DNA of 64,000 bases from JBAYDV01 sp041672845 (GTDB taxonomy: Bacteria > Bacteroidota > Bacteroidia > Bacteroidales > UBA932). Below are positions 36,652 through 45,173 of this stretch, in pieces. How positions within the stretch are numbered: the stretch's first letter is position 1; each line of letters starts with the position of its first letter. Under the pieces are notes generated by a model, which ran no database searches, was not told the origin of the DNA, and saw only the letters and a list, made by a program, of their open reading frames with translations. Both the position numbers and the translations under genes were made by a program. The stretch spans positions 1 through 64,000 of the forward strand of contig JBAYYV010000005.1 in the NCBI GenBank assembly GCA_041672845.1, given 5' to 3'.

Positions 36652-38454
36652 TTAAACAATAGATTCTTTATCGCTTGGAGTAACTGGTATTTCTGCCCAA
36701 AAAGTAGAACCTTCACCAAAAATAGAATCTACACCTATTTTTCCTTTCATATTGTAGATAATAGCTTGGCAAATAGAAAGACCTAGACCAGCACCTGTAT
36801 AATGATCATCTACTTTATAAAAATTCCTAAATACTTTTTCTTTATCTTTATCTTTAATACCTATTCCCGTGTCACTCACATAAAATCTTAAAATCTTACC
36901 TTCATAATTATAACCAATTGTAATAGTACCTTTCAGAGTATATTTCAATGAATTAGTTATAAAATTATTAATAACTTGAATTAATTTATTTTTATTAACA
37001 GAAGTTATAATCAATTCTTTATTAGGAACCTTCGATATAATCTTAATATTAGGATTATTATTTAATTTCTGAGTAGTATGAATCAAATCGCCAATAGCTT
37101 GCGAAAAATCAAAAGTATTAACTTCAGAATCTATAAACCCAGCACTCATCTTGGACATTTCCAATACTTCATTTATAATAAATAATAGATTTTCCGTACT
37201 ATCTTTTATGATTCTAGAAATTCGTTCCTTTTCTTCTTTAGAAACTTCTGTACTCTGTATCAAATCTGTAAAACCTACTATACTATTTAATGGAGTTCTT
37301 ATTTCATGAGACATATTAGCTATAAATGAAGATTTCATTTTATTAGCTTTATCCGCAAGTTGTGCTTCTTTTTTAAGATGATCTCTATCTTTCTTATAAT
37401 AACGCTGACGCGCTATAAGAATAATAAATATGGCTAAGATGACTAACAATCCTAGAATATCCATCATTATTTTAGTTCTCTTTAATTTAACTTGAGCCTG
37501 ATTATAAGGTTGCCATCTATGATATATATTTATTATTTCACCTTCTTGTTCTAACTGAACAAATACAGAATCTATTTGATCTCTCAGTTTTTCATCAGAG
37601 TTATTAAGAGCTATCGTTAGAGGAGCTACTACTACAGAAAAATTATGTACTAAATCTTCATATTCACCATTGGACAAAACCTCTGTTATACAAGCTTTTG
37701 GCATAACATATCCATAATATACGCCAGATGAAACACCAGTCAACCCTTCTATATAATTATTTAGATATACAATGTTTATATCTAAGATATTTTCGATTTC
37801 TTTTAATCTAATCTTAGCATAAGAATCTTTTCTAATAGCAATATTCTTTCCTCTCATACCTTTAAAAGAATCTATTTGATCTAAAGGTTTAGTAACTAAT
37901 TCCCAGTTTTTAAAATAGTAAGGTTTAGAATATATAAAGTCTCCCAGATCTTTTCTTGGTATTACAGACATTGTCATATCTACTTTAGTATTTTTTAATT
38001 TATCTATATTATTATAAAAACCAGAACACTCAAATTTACAAGAATAACCTAACCGATCTAAAACAGTTTTTACTATATCCACCGATAAACCTACACAGTT
38101 TTTATTTTCATCTATATAAGAAAATGGATATTCAGAAGAAGATGTGGCTATATGTAATACTAAACTATCTGGGATAGCTTCATCTATTTCATCATTATAA
38201 TGTTTAGATGAACCTCTTGATATTTTATTATAAGAAACTTTTGAATAACTATTTTTTTGAAATGAATTTTCCACATCATTTAATGGAATACTTTTAGATA
38301 AAATAGATTTATGATTTCTTGTAAATATCTTATCAATTATATTATCTGGAGAAATATAAGCAGCAAATGATTTTTGTGCAAACATGTTATTATTAAATAA
38401 TAATAACGCACTTATCACTGATAATAATATTCTAAGTTTAATAGTATTTTTCAT
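36652..38454 (-). CDS. Sensor histidine kinase with periplasmic SBP_bac_3 domain
   Basis: The 600-residue protein has a signal peptide (1-27), a low-complexity linker, a periplasmic solute-binding family 3 domain (about 97-315, LHIATSSSEYPFSYIDENKN and KVDMTMSVIPRKDLGDFIYS) and one membrane helix (about 330-349). The cytoplasmic kinase has the H-box FIANMSHEIRTPLNSIVGFT (His383), N-box NFITNSLKYT, G1 VSDTGIGIKD and G2 GAGLGLSICQ. It probably senses an amino acid or other small ligand. There is no receiver domain and no response regulator gene in the neighbourhood, so its partner is elsewhere. Confidence 0.93.
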   Translation of the reverse strand: MKNTIKLRILLSVISALLLFNNNMFAQKSFAAYISPDNIIDKIFTRNHKSILSKSIPLNDVENSFQKNSYSKVSYNKISRGSSKHYNDEIDEAIPDSLVLHIATSSSEYPFSYIDENKNCVGLSVDIVKTVLDRLGYSCKFECSGFYNNIDKLKNTKVDMTMSVIPRKDLGDFIYSKPYYFKNWELVTKPLDQIDSFKGMRGKNIAIRKDSYAKIRLKEIENILDINIVYLNNYIEGLTGVSSGVYYGYVMPKACITEVLSNGEYEDLVHNFSVVVAPLTIALNNSDEKLRDQIDSVFVQLEQEGEIINIYHRWQPYNQAQVKLKRTKIMMDILGLLVILAIFIILIARQRYYKKDRDHLKKEAQLADKANKMKSSFIANMSHEIRTPLNSIVGFTDLIQSTEVSKEEKERISRIIKDSTENLLFIINEVLEMSKMSAGFIDSEVNTFDFSQAIGDLIHTTQKLNNNPNIKIISKVPNKELIITSVNKNKLIQVINNFITNSLKYTLKGTITIGYNYEGKILRFYVSDTGIGIKDKDKEKVFRNFYKVDDHYTGAGLGLSICQAIIYNMKGKIGVDSIFGEGSTFWAEIPVTPSDKESIV

Positions 38455-38865
38455 AAAAAAAGTTATAAATAGTAGTTATATTTAATAAAGTTAGAAAACC
38501 ATTCTAAAATCACAAAGCTTTACGTCATATTTTGTCGCCACTTTTTTTATAAAAGCAATATTCTTAAATTATTAAAGTTTTGTTATTTTGATAATTAAAA
38601 TATTTTGACTATTTAAATACGATTAATTGCATGGAAACTCTACCCCCTATTTTTTCTATAATAGCTTTATTATAAAATATTTGTATACATATTTTATCAC
38701 TTTTACAAATTATCCAATTTAAAAATAAATAAATTAAGCCTTATTATTCAAAGCACATTTTTCTCATGATAATTTTTTTATAACGACTACACGAATATTA
38801 TTGGTTTGTGTTATAAATAACGAAAATGAAAAAGAATTTAAAATTATTTATTATTTTTGCTAAAG
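38455..38865. other. Divergent intergenic region between the sensor kinase and trkH
   Basis: A 411-base AT-rich interval. It contains the leader regions of two divergent genes and the possible -7 box at 38852-38859. No long repeat, RNA gene or second ORF could be supported. Confidence 0.5.
38852..38859 (+). promoter_or_regulatory. Candidate -7 box immediately before trkH
   Basis: TATTTTTG fits TAnnTTTG and lies 6 bases from the ATG at 38866, which would make the transcript leaderless or nearly so. No -33 element is found, and the box could be a chance match in AT-rich sequence. Confidence 0.2.
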
Positions 38866-40317
38866 ATGAATTATCAAGTTATATCAAGATATGTAGGCGT
38901 TACCCTTTTAGTCAGTGCATTTTTTATGTTGCTCTCCGCATTTGTTTCTGTATGTTTTGGTATGGATTCAGGTTTTTCAGGATTATTGATTAGTGCTGTT
39001 ATCACTGGGATAGCTGGTATCTTTCCTCTAATTTTTGTCAGAAAATCTGATACTGTTACTATTAGAGACGGTTTTGCCATAATTATTTTTGCATGGCTTG
39101 GGACATGTATATTTGGTTCTATACCTTATGTATTATGGGGAGACCCTTTTAATCCTATCAATGCTATTTTTGAAAGCGTTTCTGGATACACTACTACAGG
39201 AGCTAGTATTTTAGAAAAAATAGAATCATTGCCCAAAAGTTTATTATTCTGGAGATCTTCGACACATTTCATAGGAGGCTTAGGTGTAATCATTTTCATG
39301 CTTATGGTTCTTCCTACTCAAAGTACTTTCAGATTTAAGTTGTCTAGGATGGAGATATCATCACTAGCTACTGGAGATTTTAAATATAATACTCAGAAAG
39401 TAATTAGAATAATAACTGGTGTTTATTTCACTATCATGATAGCATGTACATTTTCACTTATGCTAGTAGGAATGGATTTCTACGATGCTATTAATCATGC
39501 TTTTAGTATAGTTTCCACTGGAGGATTTAGCACCAAAGATGCATCTATCTCTTCTTTTAATTCTTCTAATATAGATATAGTAGCTTCTATATTTATGTTA
39601 ATCTCTGGACTTCATTTTGGATTATTATATGCACTTTTTATAAAACATCAAACATCTATTTTCCGCTCTCCTGTTTTCAAATTCTTTATGGCTACTATCA
39701 TCGGAGGCACTTTATTAATTACTATTAATTTAAGTATCTCTCATGTATTTCCTACTTTTGGAGAATCTCTTAGACATGCCTTCTTCCAAATGACATCTAT
39801 CGGAACAGCTACAGGCTTAGCTACATGTGATACTAATGTTTGGCCAGTCGGATCTAAACTCATATTGATATATATGATGATTCAAGGAGCATGTGCAGGT
39901 TCTACTACAGGAGGGATAAAAGCTGACAGAGCTTATATAATGATATTATCTATTAAAACTAATATAAAAAGGAACCTTCATCCAAGAGCTATCATTCCTA
40001 TTAGAAGTAATGGCGTAAATTTAGATAATACTTTAATAAACAACGCCATCTTCTACATAGTTTTATATATACTTACATGGTTTATCGGTTCCGTTTTAAT
40101 CTCATTAACTGGAGTAAATCTCGTAGAATCTATATCTTCATCTATCACCTGTATGGGAGGTGTAGGCCCAGGATTCGGAGAATGTGGTTCACTTGGTAAC
40201 TACAATGCATTCCCTGATTTCGCTAAAATCGTTCTTATGATAGTCATGCTTCTCGGTCGTGTGGAAATATTCTCATTCTTAATGGGATTCATAATATTCC
40301 GTAAGAAAAGATCATAA
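38866..40317 (+). CDS. trkH: Trk-type potassium uptake protein TrkH
   Basis: The 483-residue protein contains four pore-loop repeats of the TrkH/KtrB fold, with filter-like motifs ESVSGYTTTGASI, IVSTGGFSTKDAS, TSIGTATGLATCD and CMGGVGPGFGECG. About ten membrane helices flank them. The ATG at 38866 is preferred over the TTG at 38857. A regulatory TrkA subunit is needed for normal function but is not encoded next to it. TrkH imports K+ driven by the membrane potential. Confidence 0.95.
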   Translation: MNYQVISRYVGVTLLVSAFFMLLSAFVSVCFGMDSGFSGLLISAVITGIAGIFPLIFVRKSDTVTIRDGFAIIIFAWLGTCIFGSIPYVLWGDPFNPINAIFESVSGYTTTGASILEKIESLPKSLLFWRSSTHFIGGLGVIIFMLMVLPTQSTFRFKLSRMEISSLATGDFKYNTQKVIRIITGVYFTIMIACTFSLMLVGMDFYDAINHAFSIVSTGGFSTKDASISSFNSSNIDIVASIFMLISGLHFGLLYALFIKHQTSIFRSPVFKFFMATIIGGTLLITINLSISHVFPTFGESLRHAFFQMTSIGTATGLATCDTNVWPVGSKLILIYMMIQGACAGSTTGGIKADRAYIMILSIKTNIKRNLHPRAIIPIRSNGVNLDNTLINNAIFYIVLYILTWFIGSVLISLTGVNLVESISSSITCMGGVGPGFGECGSLGNYNAFPDFAKIVLMIVMLLGRVEIFSFLMGFIIFRKKRS

Positions 40318-40335
40318 ATTAATTTTTAAGAAATT

Positions 40336-40803
40336 TCATTCTGCGACATCTGCAAAATGACCTTCAGATAAGAATTTCACTAATATTCGAGGATTTACTT
40401 CGACTTGAGAACCTTTTCTACCACCACTGAAAATAATAGTATCAAATAACTGTGCTGTTTCTTCTATAAAAGTAGGAAATTCTTTTTTCATCCCTATTGG
40501 TGAACAGCCTCCATGAACATAAGAAGTAAGAGGAAAAAGTTCCTTTTGTTTAATCATCTCTATTTTTTTTACTCCAGCAGCTTTAGCCGCCTTCTTTAAG
40601 CTCAAACTACGATTTACAGGAATTACAAATACAAAATTTTCTTTAATATTAGAAACAGTTACTAAAGTTTTAAAAACTTGATCAGGGTCCTCTTTCAGAA
40701 TTTTAGCTACTGCCCCTCCGTCAGTAATACTCACATCATATTCATGAGCTTTGTATTCTATTTGGGCTGCATCCATGAGGCGCATCACATTTGTCTTATT
40801 CAT
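40336..40803 (-). CDS. ybaK: Cys-tRNA(Pro)/Cys-tRNA(Cys) deacylase YbaK
   Basis: A 155-residue YbaK/EbsC protein with the conserved catalytic-site lysine at Lys45 in DPDQVFKTLV. The other family motifs are FVFVIPVNRSLSLKKAAKAA and the glycine-rich YVHGGCSPIGMKKEFP. It hydrolyses Cys-tRNA mischarged on tRNA(Pro). It lies 26 bases downstream of the WYL regulator gene on the same strand. Confidence 0.95.
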   Translation of the reverse strand: MNKTNVMRLMDAAQIEYKAHEYDVSITDGGAVAKILKEDPDQVFKTLVTVSNIKENFVFVIPVNRSLSLKKAAKAAGVKKIEMIKQKELFPLTSYVHGGCSPIGMKKEFPTFIEETAQLFDTIIFSGGRKGSQVEVNPRILVKFLSEGHFADVAE

Positions 40804-40829
40804 AATACAAAAATAAAAAAATAAAACGA

Positions 40830-41735
40830 TTACATACGTTTATACCTATTGGCGGCAGCCTTAAGTCTATCCCTCATAATTTTCCTTAAGCTTTTGGGTG
40901 CTATAACCTCGACATTTTCACCATATGATAAAAGCTCCATAATAAAGTCATAGCTAACTGAAATATTAAGCTTCACCCTTAATTCCTTATCATTATCTAC
41001 CATTACCATTTGAGATTTATGAAGAGGGGCAGATTTAATATATTTTCCATTTTGAGTATCGAAAGACAAAATAACTTCTTCAGAGTCATCATTCATACTC
41101 CCATAAATACCAAATGAATTCTTAAAATATGATTTAATATTTTGAGGAGGTTTTTCACGATCAGGTAAAATTTTAAACTGCACTATTCTATCTAAAGAAT
41201 AAGTTCGTATTTCATTATTTTCTATACTTTTAGCCACCACATACCATCTACTTTTAAACTCTTTAAGAATTAAAGGAAGTACCTTTCTATGAGTATAAAT
41301 ATTATCCCAATTTTTATTATAAACTAAAGAAATAACGTTATGCTTCTTAATAGCTGAGATTAAGCAAAACAAATGTTCAGTACCAAGCGATGGTCGATTA
41401 TTAAAATCTACAGCCTTGTTAAGATTTTCCATCATCTTCAATGAATGAAATATTTCTAATGATTCTATAATTCTTTCACTTAACACTTCATATTTTGAAT
41501 CTTCATTAATATAATACTTACGTTCAACTCTAGAGTATTTAATATCGATATGAAACACCTCACGAATAGCTTCTACATCTCTCTGAAAAGTACGGATAGA
41601 GATATTAAAATCCTCTCCCGTTATAGAAGAAATATTATCAAGATGTTCCTGGATCTCAGTAAAAGTAGCTTTTCTACCTCTTTTAAAATATCTCACGATA
41701 TACAAATATCTATTTATACAGTCTTTATTTCTCAT
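40830..41735 (-). CDS. WYL-domain transcriptional regulator
   Basis: The 301-residue protein starts with a helix-turn-helix region (about 1-75, CINRYLYIVRYFKRGRKATF and NISIRTFQRDVEAIREVFHI), followed by a WYL domain (about 130-215, with LVYNKNWDNIYTHRKVLPLI and FKSRWYVVAKSIENNEIRTY) and a WCX C-terminal extension (about 225-300). Such proteins bind DNA in response to nucleic acid or nucleotide ligands and often control defence or stress genes. No defence gene is adjacent (nearest is at 46.5 kb). Confidence 0.9.
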   Translation of the reverse strand: MRNKDCINRYLYIVRYFKRGRKATFTEIQEHLDNISSITGEDFNISIRTFQRDVEAIREVFHIDIKYSRVERKYYINEDSKYEVLSERIIESLEIFHSLKMMENLNKAVDFNNRPSLGTEHLFCLISAIKKHNVISLVYNKNWDNIYTHRKVLPLILKEFKSRWYVVAKSIENNEIRTYSLDRIVQFKILPDREKPPQNIKSYFKNSFGIYGSMNDDSEEVILSFDTQNGKYIKSAPLHKSQMVMVDNDKELRVKLNISVSYDFIMELLSYGENVEVIAPKSLRKIMRDRLKAAANRYKRM

Positions 41736-42139
41736 GATTTTAAGAATTAATTAGATATAGTTTAAATTATATAATAGTAGTACGGTCACACAAGACAAAA
41801 GAAATACATCTCGAACTAAAAGTTTAGTAAAGCGAAATATAGAATAATATTTAGCTATTGTAACCATATTGTAAAGGATTAATTAGTCTAAATTTAATAA
41901 AAAAATATATTTATTCAAAATTTAAGATCTGAGTGTGAACTTTTAAAATAATATTATAGCCCTAGATTAAAGATTTTCCTTAAATTTATTTAACTAAGAA
42001 AAATAAACAGTAATCATTCATAGAACCTAAAAAAATATATTAATAATCTAAAGGTATATTCACTTAACGTCAAAATACGACGTTAAGAAATATTTAAAAG
42101 TAATATGGCATTAAAAAGAATTTTTCTTATTTTTACACT
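41736..42139. other. Gene-free stretch upstream of an ECF sigma gene
   Basis: A 404-base AT-rich interval between the divergent WYL and ECF sigma genes. It holds the inverted repeat at 42063-42087; nothing else could be supported. Confidence 0.5.
42063..42087. promoter_or_regulatory. 9-bp inverted repeat upstream of the ECF sigma gene
   Basis: CTTAACGTC and GACGTTAAG are perfect 9-bp arms around a 7-base spacer. The repeat ends 52 bases before the region where sigma homology begins. It could be an operator or a leader hairpin. A partial relative (CGTC-N7-GACGTTA) lies at 55588-55605. Confidence 0.4.
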
Positions 42140-42694
42140 ATCGAAAAGGAACTCATACAAAAAATCTGTCATGGTGACAAATTAGCTTTCCAGCAGTTAT
42201 ATGAATTATATAATAAGAAAGTATATAATACTGCTATAAGCTATTTACAAAATGTGGAAGAAGCTGAAGAAACTACTCAAGATGTATTTATTGCTATTTT
42301 TCAAAAAGCTAATACATTTAAAGGGATGTCTAAAGTTAGTACTTGGATTTATAGAATTACAGTAAACAAAGCTCTTAATAATATAGAAAAAAGAAATCAT
42401 CGGCCTAAGTCTGCTACAGAAATACAAGATTATCACACTATTGAATTTAATCATCCTGGTATAAAGTTAGAAAATAAGGAAAAAGCTAAATATCTATTTA
42501 CTACCATAGATACATTAGCTAACAAGCAAAAAACTGCTTTTATACTTAGTTATATCGAAGAATTACCTAGACAAGAAGTAGCTGATATCATGGGGACTTC
42601 TCTAAAATCTGTAGAAAGCTTATTGCAACGAGCAAAAAATAATTTGAGGAAAAAATTAATATCAATATACCCCGAAGGAAAATCAAAAACTTAA
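42140..42694 (+). CDS. ECF sigma factor with no canonical start codon
   Basis: Homology to ECF sigma factors runs in one open frame from about 42140 (IEKELIQKICHGDKLAFQQL, YELYNKKVYNTAISYLQNVE) to the stop. Region 2 continues with EEAEETTQDVFIAIFQKANT and STWIYRITVNKALNNIEKRN, and region 4 has RQEVADIMGTSLKSVESLLQ. In this frame a TAA stands at 42101-42103, and the first ATG, GTG or TTG after it is the GTG at 42254, which would delete most of region 2.1. Start at ATC 42140 or ATT 42110, or a damaged gene, are the options. It heads an operon with two small envelope genes. Confidence 0.75.
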   Translation: MEKELIQKICHGDKLAFQQLYELYNKKVYNTAISYLQNVEEAEETTQDVFIAIFQKANTFKGMSKVSTWIYRITVNKALNNIEKRNHRPKSATEIQDYHTIEFNHPGIKLENKEKAKYLFTTIDTLANKQKTAFILSYIEELPRQEVADIMGTSLKSVESLLQRAKNNLRKKLISIYPEGKSKT

Positions 42695-42764
42695 TGTCTA
42701 ATAAAGTGAATAAGAAAAACTAAACCATCTAACCAATGAAAAATTAATTTAATAAATAAAGGCC

Positions 42765-43091
42765 ATGGATAAAAAAGAACAATGGGCAAAAGACGTAATA
42801 CATAGTGTGGACGGAATAAAAAGAGCCGAGCCTAAAGAAAATTTATTGTCCGATATTTTAGATAAATTACAAATAGAAACTAAGGGAAGATCTATAAAAA
42901 TTATTCCTTTAAAAAGACTTTCTTGGGTAGCTATTGCTGCCACATTATTATTATTCTTTAATATTTATGCTTTTAATACTGTAATAAAATCCTCAAATAC
43001 TGAACAAAATATTTATTCTAATAATAACATTTATTCTAATAATAACATAGAATTAATAACTGATTTTTCTCTTTATATTATTGACAAATAA
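42765..43091 (+). CDS. Small single-pass membrane protein, probable anti-sigma partner
   Basis: A 108-residue protein: cytoplasmic N-terminal half (about 1-45, EQWAKDVIHSVDGIKRAEPK), one membrane helix (about 52-68, LSWVAIAATLLLFFNIYAF) and a short periplasmic tail with the duplicated hexapeptide IYSNNN. It lies 70 bases after the sigma gene and before a Spy-like periplasmic protein gene, the usual place of an anti-sigma factor in sigma / anti-sigma / periplasmic sensor units. No anti-sigma motif is recognised. Confidence 0.7.
   Translation: MDKKEQWAKDVIHSVDGIKRAEPKENLLSDILDKLQIETKGRSIKIIPLKRLSWVAIAATLLLFFNIYAFNTVIKSSNTEQNIYSNNNIYSNNNIELITDFSLYIIDK
43011..43046 (+). repeat. 18-bp tandem duplication inside a small membrane protein gene
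   Basis: The 18-bp unit ATTTATTCTAATAATAAC occurs twice head to tail and keeps the reading frame, giving IYSNNN twice. A site for slippage variation. Confidence 0.85.
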
Positions 43092-43140
43092 TTATATAAA
43101 ATATTGAAAATTAATAGATACAGAATTTAAAAAAACGAAA

Positions 43141-43620
43141 ATGAAAAAAGAAACCATTTATAAAATTTGCATTATATTTTTGCTAGTACTAAACCTAACT
43201 CAAATATGTTGGTTTGTATTTTCTCCTAAACCACCTCGGAATAATCGTCCTATGGAAATGGGTGTTCCTAATAATACTAATCGTTTAGACAATATGAATC
43301 GTCCTGATGAAAACAATTTTAGAGATGAATTTTTAATGATATTAGATTTAGATAAAGAACAAAAAACACAATTTAAAAAACTTGCTAAGAATCATGATAG
43401 AAAAATCTTTGACTTACAGGAAAATCAAAAAAAATTAACAGCTGAATATTTCATGAATCCTTCTGATTCTATATTAAATTTAATAAAAGAAATAGGTGCT
43501 CAAAAAATCATTGTGACTGAAAATCATTTTAAGGATATTAAAAAAATATTAAGAGAAGATCAATATCCAAAACTTAAAAAGTTTCGAAAACGTGCTTTAG
43601 ATATTATTATTCACCCCTAA
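43141..43620 (+). CDS. Periplasmic Spy/CpxP-like (heavy-metal-resistance family) protein
   Basis: The 159-residue protein has an N-terminal membrane anchor or signal (about 7-27), a Pro/Asn-rich linker (about 30-60), then a helical LTxxQ-like domain (about 62-155, FLMILDLDKEQKTQFKKLAK and KIFDLQENQKKLTAEYFMNP, then ILREDQYPKLKKF). This matches the periplasmic heavy-metal sensor/Spy fold (PF13801). Such proteins act as periplasmic chaperones or inhibitors of signalling. It is the last gene of the sigma operon; the terminator at 43666 follows. Confidence 0.82.
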   Translation: MKKETIYKICIIFLLVLNLTQICWFVFSPKPPRNNRPMEMGVPNNTNRLDNMNRPDENNFRDEFLMILDLDKEQKTQFKKLAKNHDRKIFDLQENQKKLTAEYFMNPSDSILNLIKEIGAQKIIVTENHFKDIKKILREDQYPKLKKFRKRALDIIIHP

Positions 43621-43665
43621 TTACTATAGAAGAATATCCTAATATACAATATCTTAACATTTACT

Positions 43666-43703
43666 AAAAGCAGTTATTTAATTTTATAAATAACTGCTTT
43701 TTT
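43666..43703 (+). terminator. Rho-independent terminator of the sigma / Spy-like operon
   Basis: A perfect 15-bp stem (AAAAGCAGTTATTTA with TAAATAACTGCTTTT) closes a 6-base loop and ends in a T run, 46 bases past the stop codon. Confidence 0.88.
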
Positions 43704-43824
43704 CTATATATATCTATATATATTTTAATTATTTCATAATTACCCGAAGGATTTAGATAATAAATTAGTCTATATATACAGAACGGGAAAGGAAAATATT
43801 ATTTAATGAAATAAAATCTAAAAA

Positions 43825-45153
43825 ATGAAAAAAATAGTTAAAAACATATTATTTATCGCTACATCTTTTATAGGTATAGGAATGTTAGCTAGTTCATGTT
43901 ATAAATCTGACGAATCAGATAGTTCTTCTACTACTGATAATTTACCTGATATTACTGGTTATCCTATCGTAACCACTAATGAAAATATAGCTTTTAACAA
44001 TATTACTACGATATCATTACCTATAGAAGGTGATGATTTTTATGGACAAAATGCTAATTATCCTGGCACTACTCAGAGATATGTAGATAATGGTGACGGG
44101 ACTGTAACTGATATGGTCACTGGTCTTATGTGGCAACAAACTCTTGATCATAATGGTGATGGGGAAATTAATGTAAATGATAAACTTACTTACGATGAAA
44201 TATTAGAACTTCCCAATACTTGCCAAACTGGTGGACACACTGACTGGCGCGTACCTTCTATTAAAGAACAATATTCATTAATGGATTTCAGTGGTAAAGA
44301 TATAAGTGGTTATGATGATGATTCCACAGAAGATTTAGATCCATTTATTAATAATGAAGTTTTCGGTTTTGCTTATGGAGATACTGATGCAAATGAAAGA
44401 CTTATAGATGTCCAGTGTGCTTCTACTACTGTATATACCGATTCTAGCAATCCATTAATATTCGGGGTAAACTTCGCAGACGGTCGAATCAAAGGATATG
44501 GTTCTACCATGATGGGACAAGCTAAGAAATTTAATTATTTATTATGTCGTGGAAACTCTACTTATGGTATAAATAGTTTTACAGATAATGGAGATAGTAC
44601 TATTACCGATAGCGCTACTAATTTAATGTGGATGAAATATGATAGTCATACAGCTATGAATTGGGAAGATGCCTTAGTATATGCTGAAAGTTTTAAATGT
44701 GCAGGTTATACTGATTGGAGATTACCTGATGTTAAACAACTACAAAGTATAGTAGATTATACTCGTAATCCTGAAATGACTTCTTCAGCAGCTATAGACC
44801 CTTTATTTGACTGTACTTCTATCACAAATGAAGCAGGAGAAAAAGATTATGCATATTATTGGAGTAATACTACTCATCAAAACTGGCAAACTAATACTGA
44901 TGGTGGATGGGGATCATATGTATGCTTCGGCAGAGCAATGGGACATGAATCTTCTATTCCTGGTCCACCCACATTAGAAAATATTAATTATAACGAAAGT
45001 GATGATATAGTTTGGACTAATGTTCACGGTGCTGGTGCTCAGAGAAGTGATCCAAAAGATGGTAATCCAGATGATTGGTCAGAGGGTAATGGTCCTCAAG
45101 GAGATGCTATACATATTTTCAATTATGTAAGATTAGTTAGGACCGTCAAATAA
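43825..45153 (+). CDS. Lcl (DUF1566) domain lipoprotein with an EF-hand-like loop
   Basis: The 442-residue protein has a lipoprotein signal (lipobox LASSC, Cys25). Two Lcl/DUF1566 repeats follow: about 85-265 (YVDNGDGTVTDMVTGLMWQQ and TDWRVPSIKEQYSLMDFSGK) and about 248-440 (NGDSTITDSATNLMWMKYDS and TDWRLPDVKQLQSIVDYT). The first repeat contains DHNGDGEINVND (108-119), the DxDxDG pattern of a calcium-binding EF-hand loop. Lcl domains occur in bacterial adhesins and surface proteins that bind glycans or collagen. A second paralogue follows 20 bases downstream. Confidence 0.88.
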   Translation: MKKIVKNILFIATSFIGIGMLASSCYKSDESDSSSTTDNLPDITGYPIVTTNENIAFNNITTISLPIEGDDFYGQNANYPGTTQRYVDNGDGTVTDMVTGLMWQQTLDHNGDGEINVNDKLTYDEILELPNTCQTGGHTDWRVPSIKEQYSLMDFSGKDISGYDDDSTEDLDPFINNEVFGFAYGDTDANERLIDVQCASTTVYTDSSNPLIFGVNFADGRIKGYGSTMMGQAKKFNYLLCRGNSTYGINSFTDNGDSTITDSATNLMWMKYDSHTAMNWEDALVYAESFKCAGYTDWRLPDVKQLQSIVDYTRNPEMTSSAAIDPLFDCTSITNEAGEKDYAYYWSNTTHQNWQTNTDGGWGSYVCFGRAMGHESSIPGPPTLENINYNESDDIVWTNVHGAGAQRSDPKDGNPDDWSEGNGPQGDAIHIFNYVRLVRTVK

Positions 45154-45173
45154 TTAAAATAAAATTCAATATA

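Noticed and set aside
38826..39000. ORF of about 55 residues starting at the ATG at 38826
   Set aside because: It runs out of frame into trkH, has no homology pattern and is explained by AT-rich sequence and the trkH coding region.
42105..42185. Short ORF from the ATG at 42105 (MALKRIFLIFTLSK...), overlapping the sigma gene
   Set aside because: It ends after 26 residues in another frame and shows no family features; only its ATG matters as a possible frameshift start.
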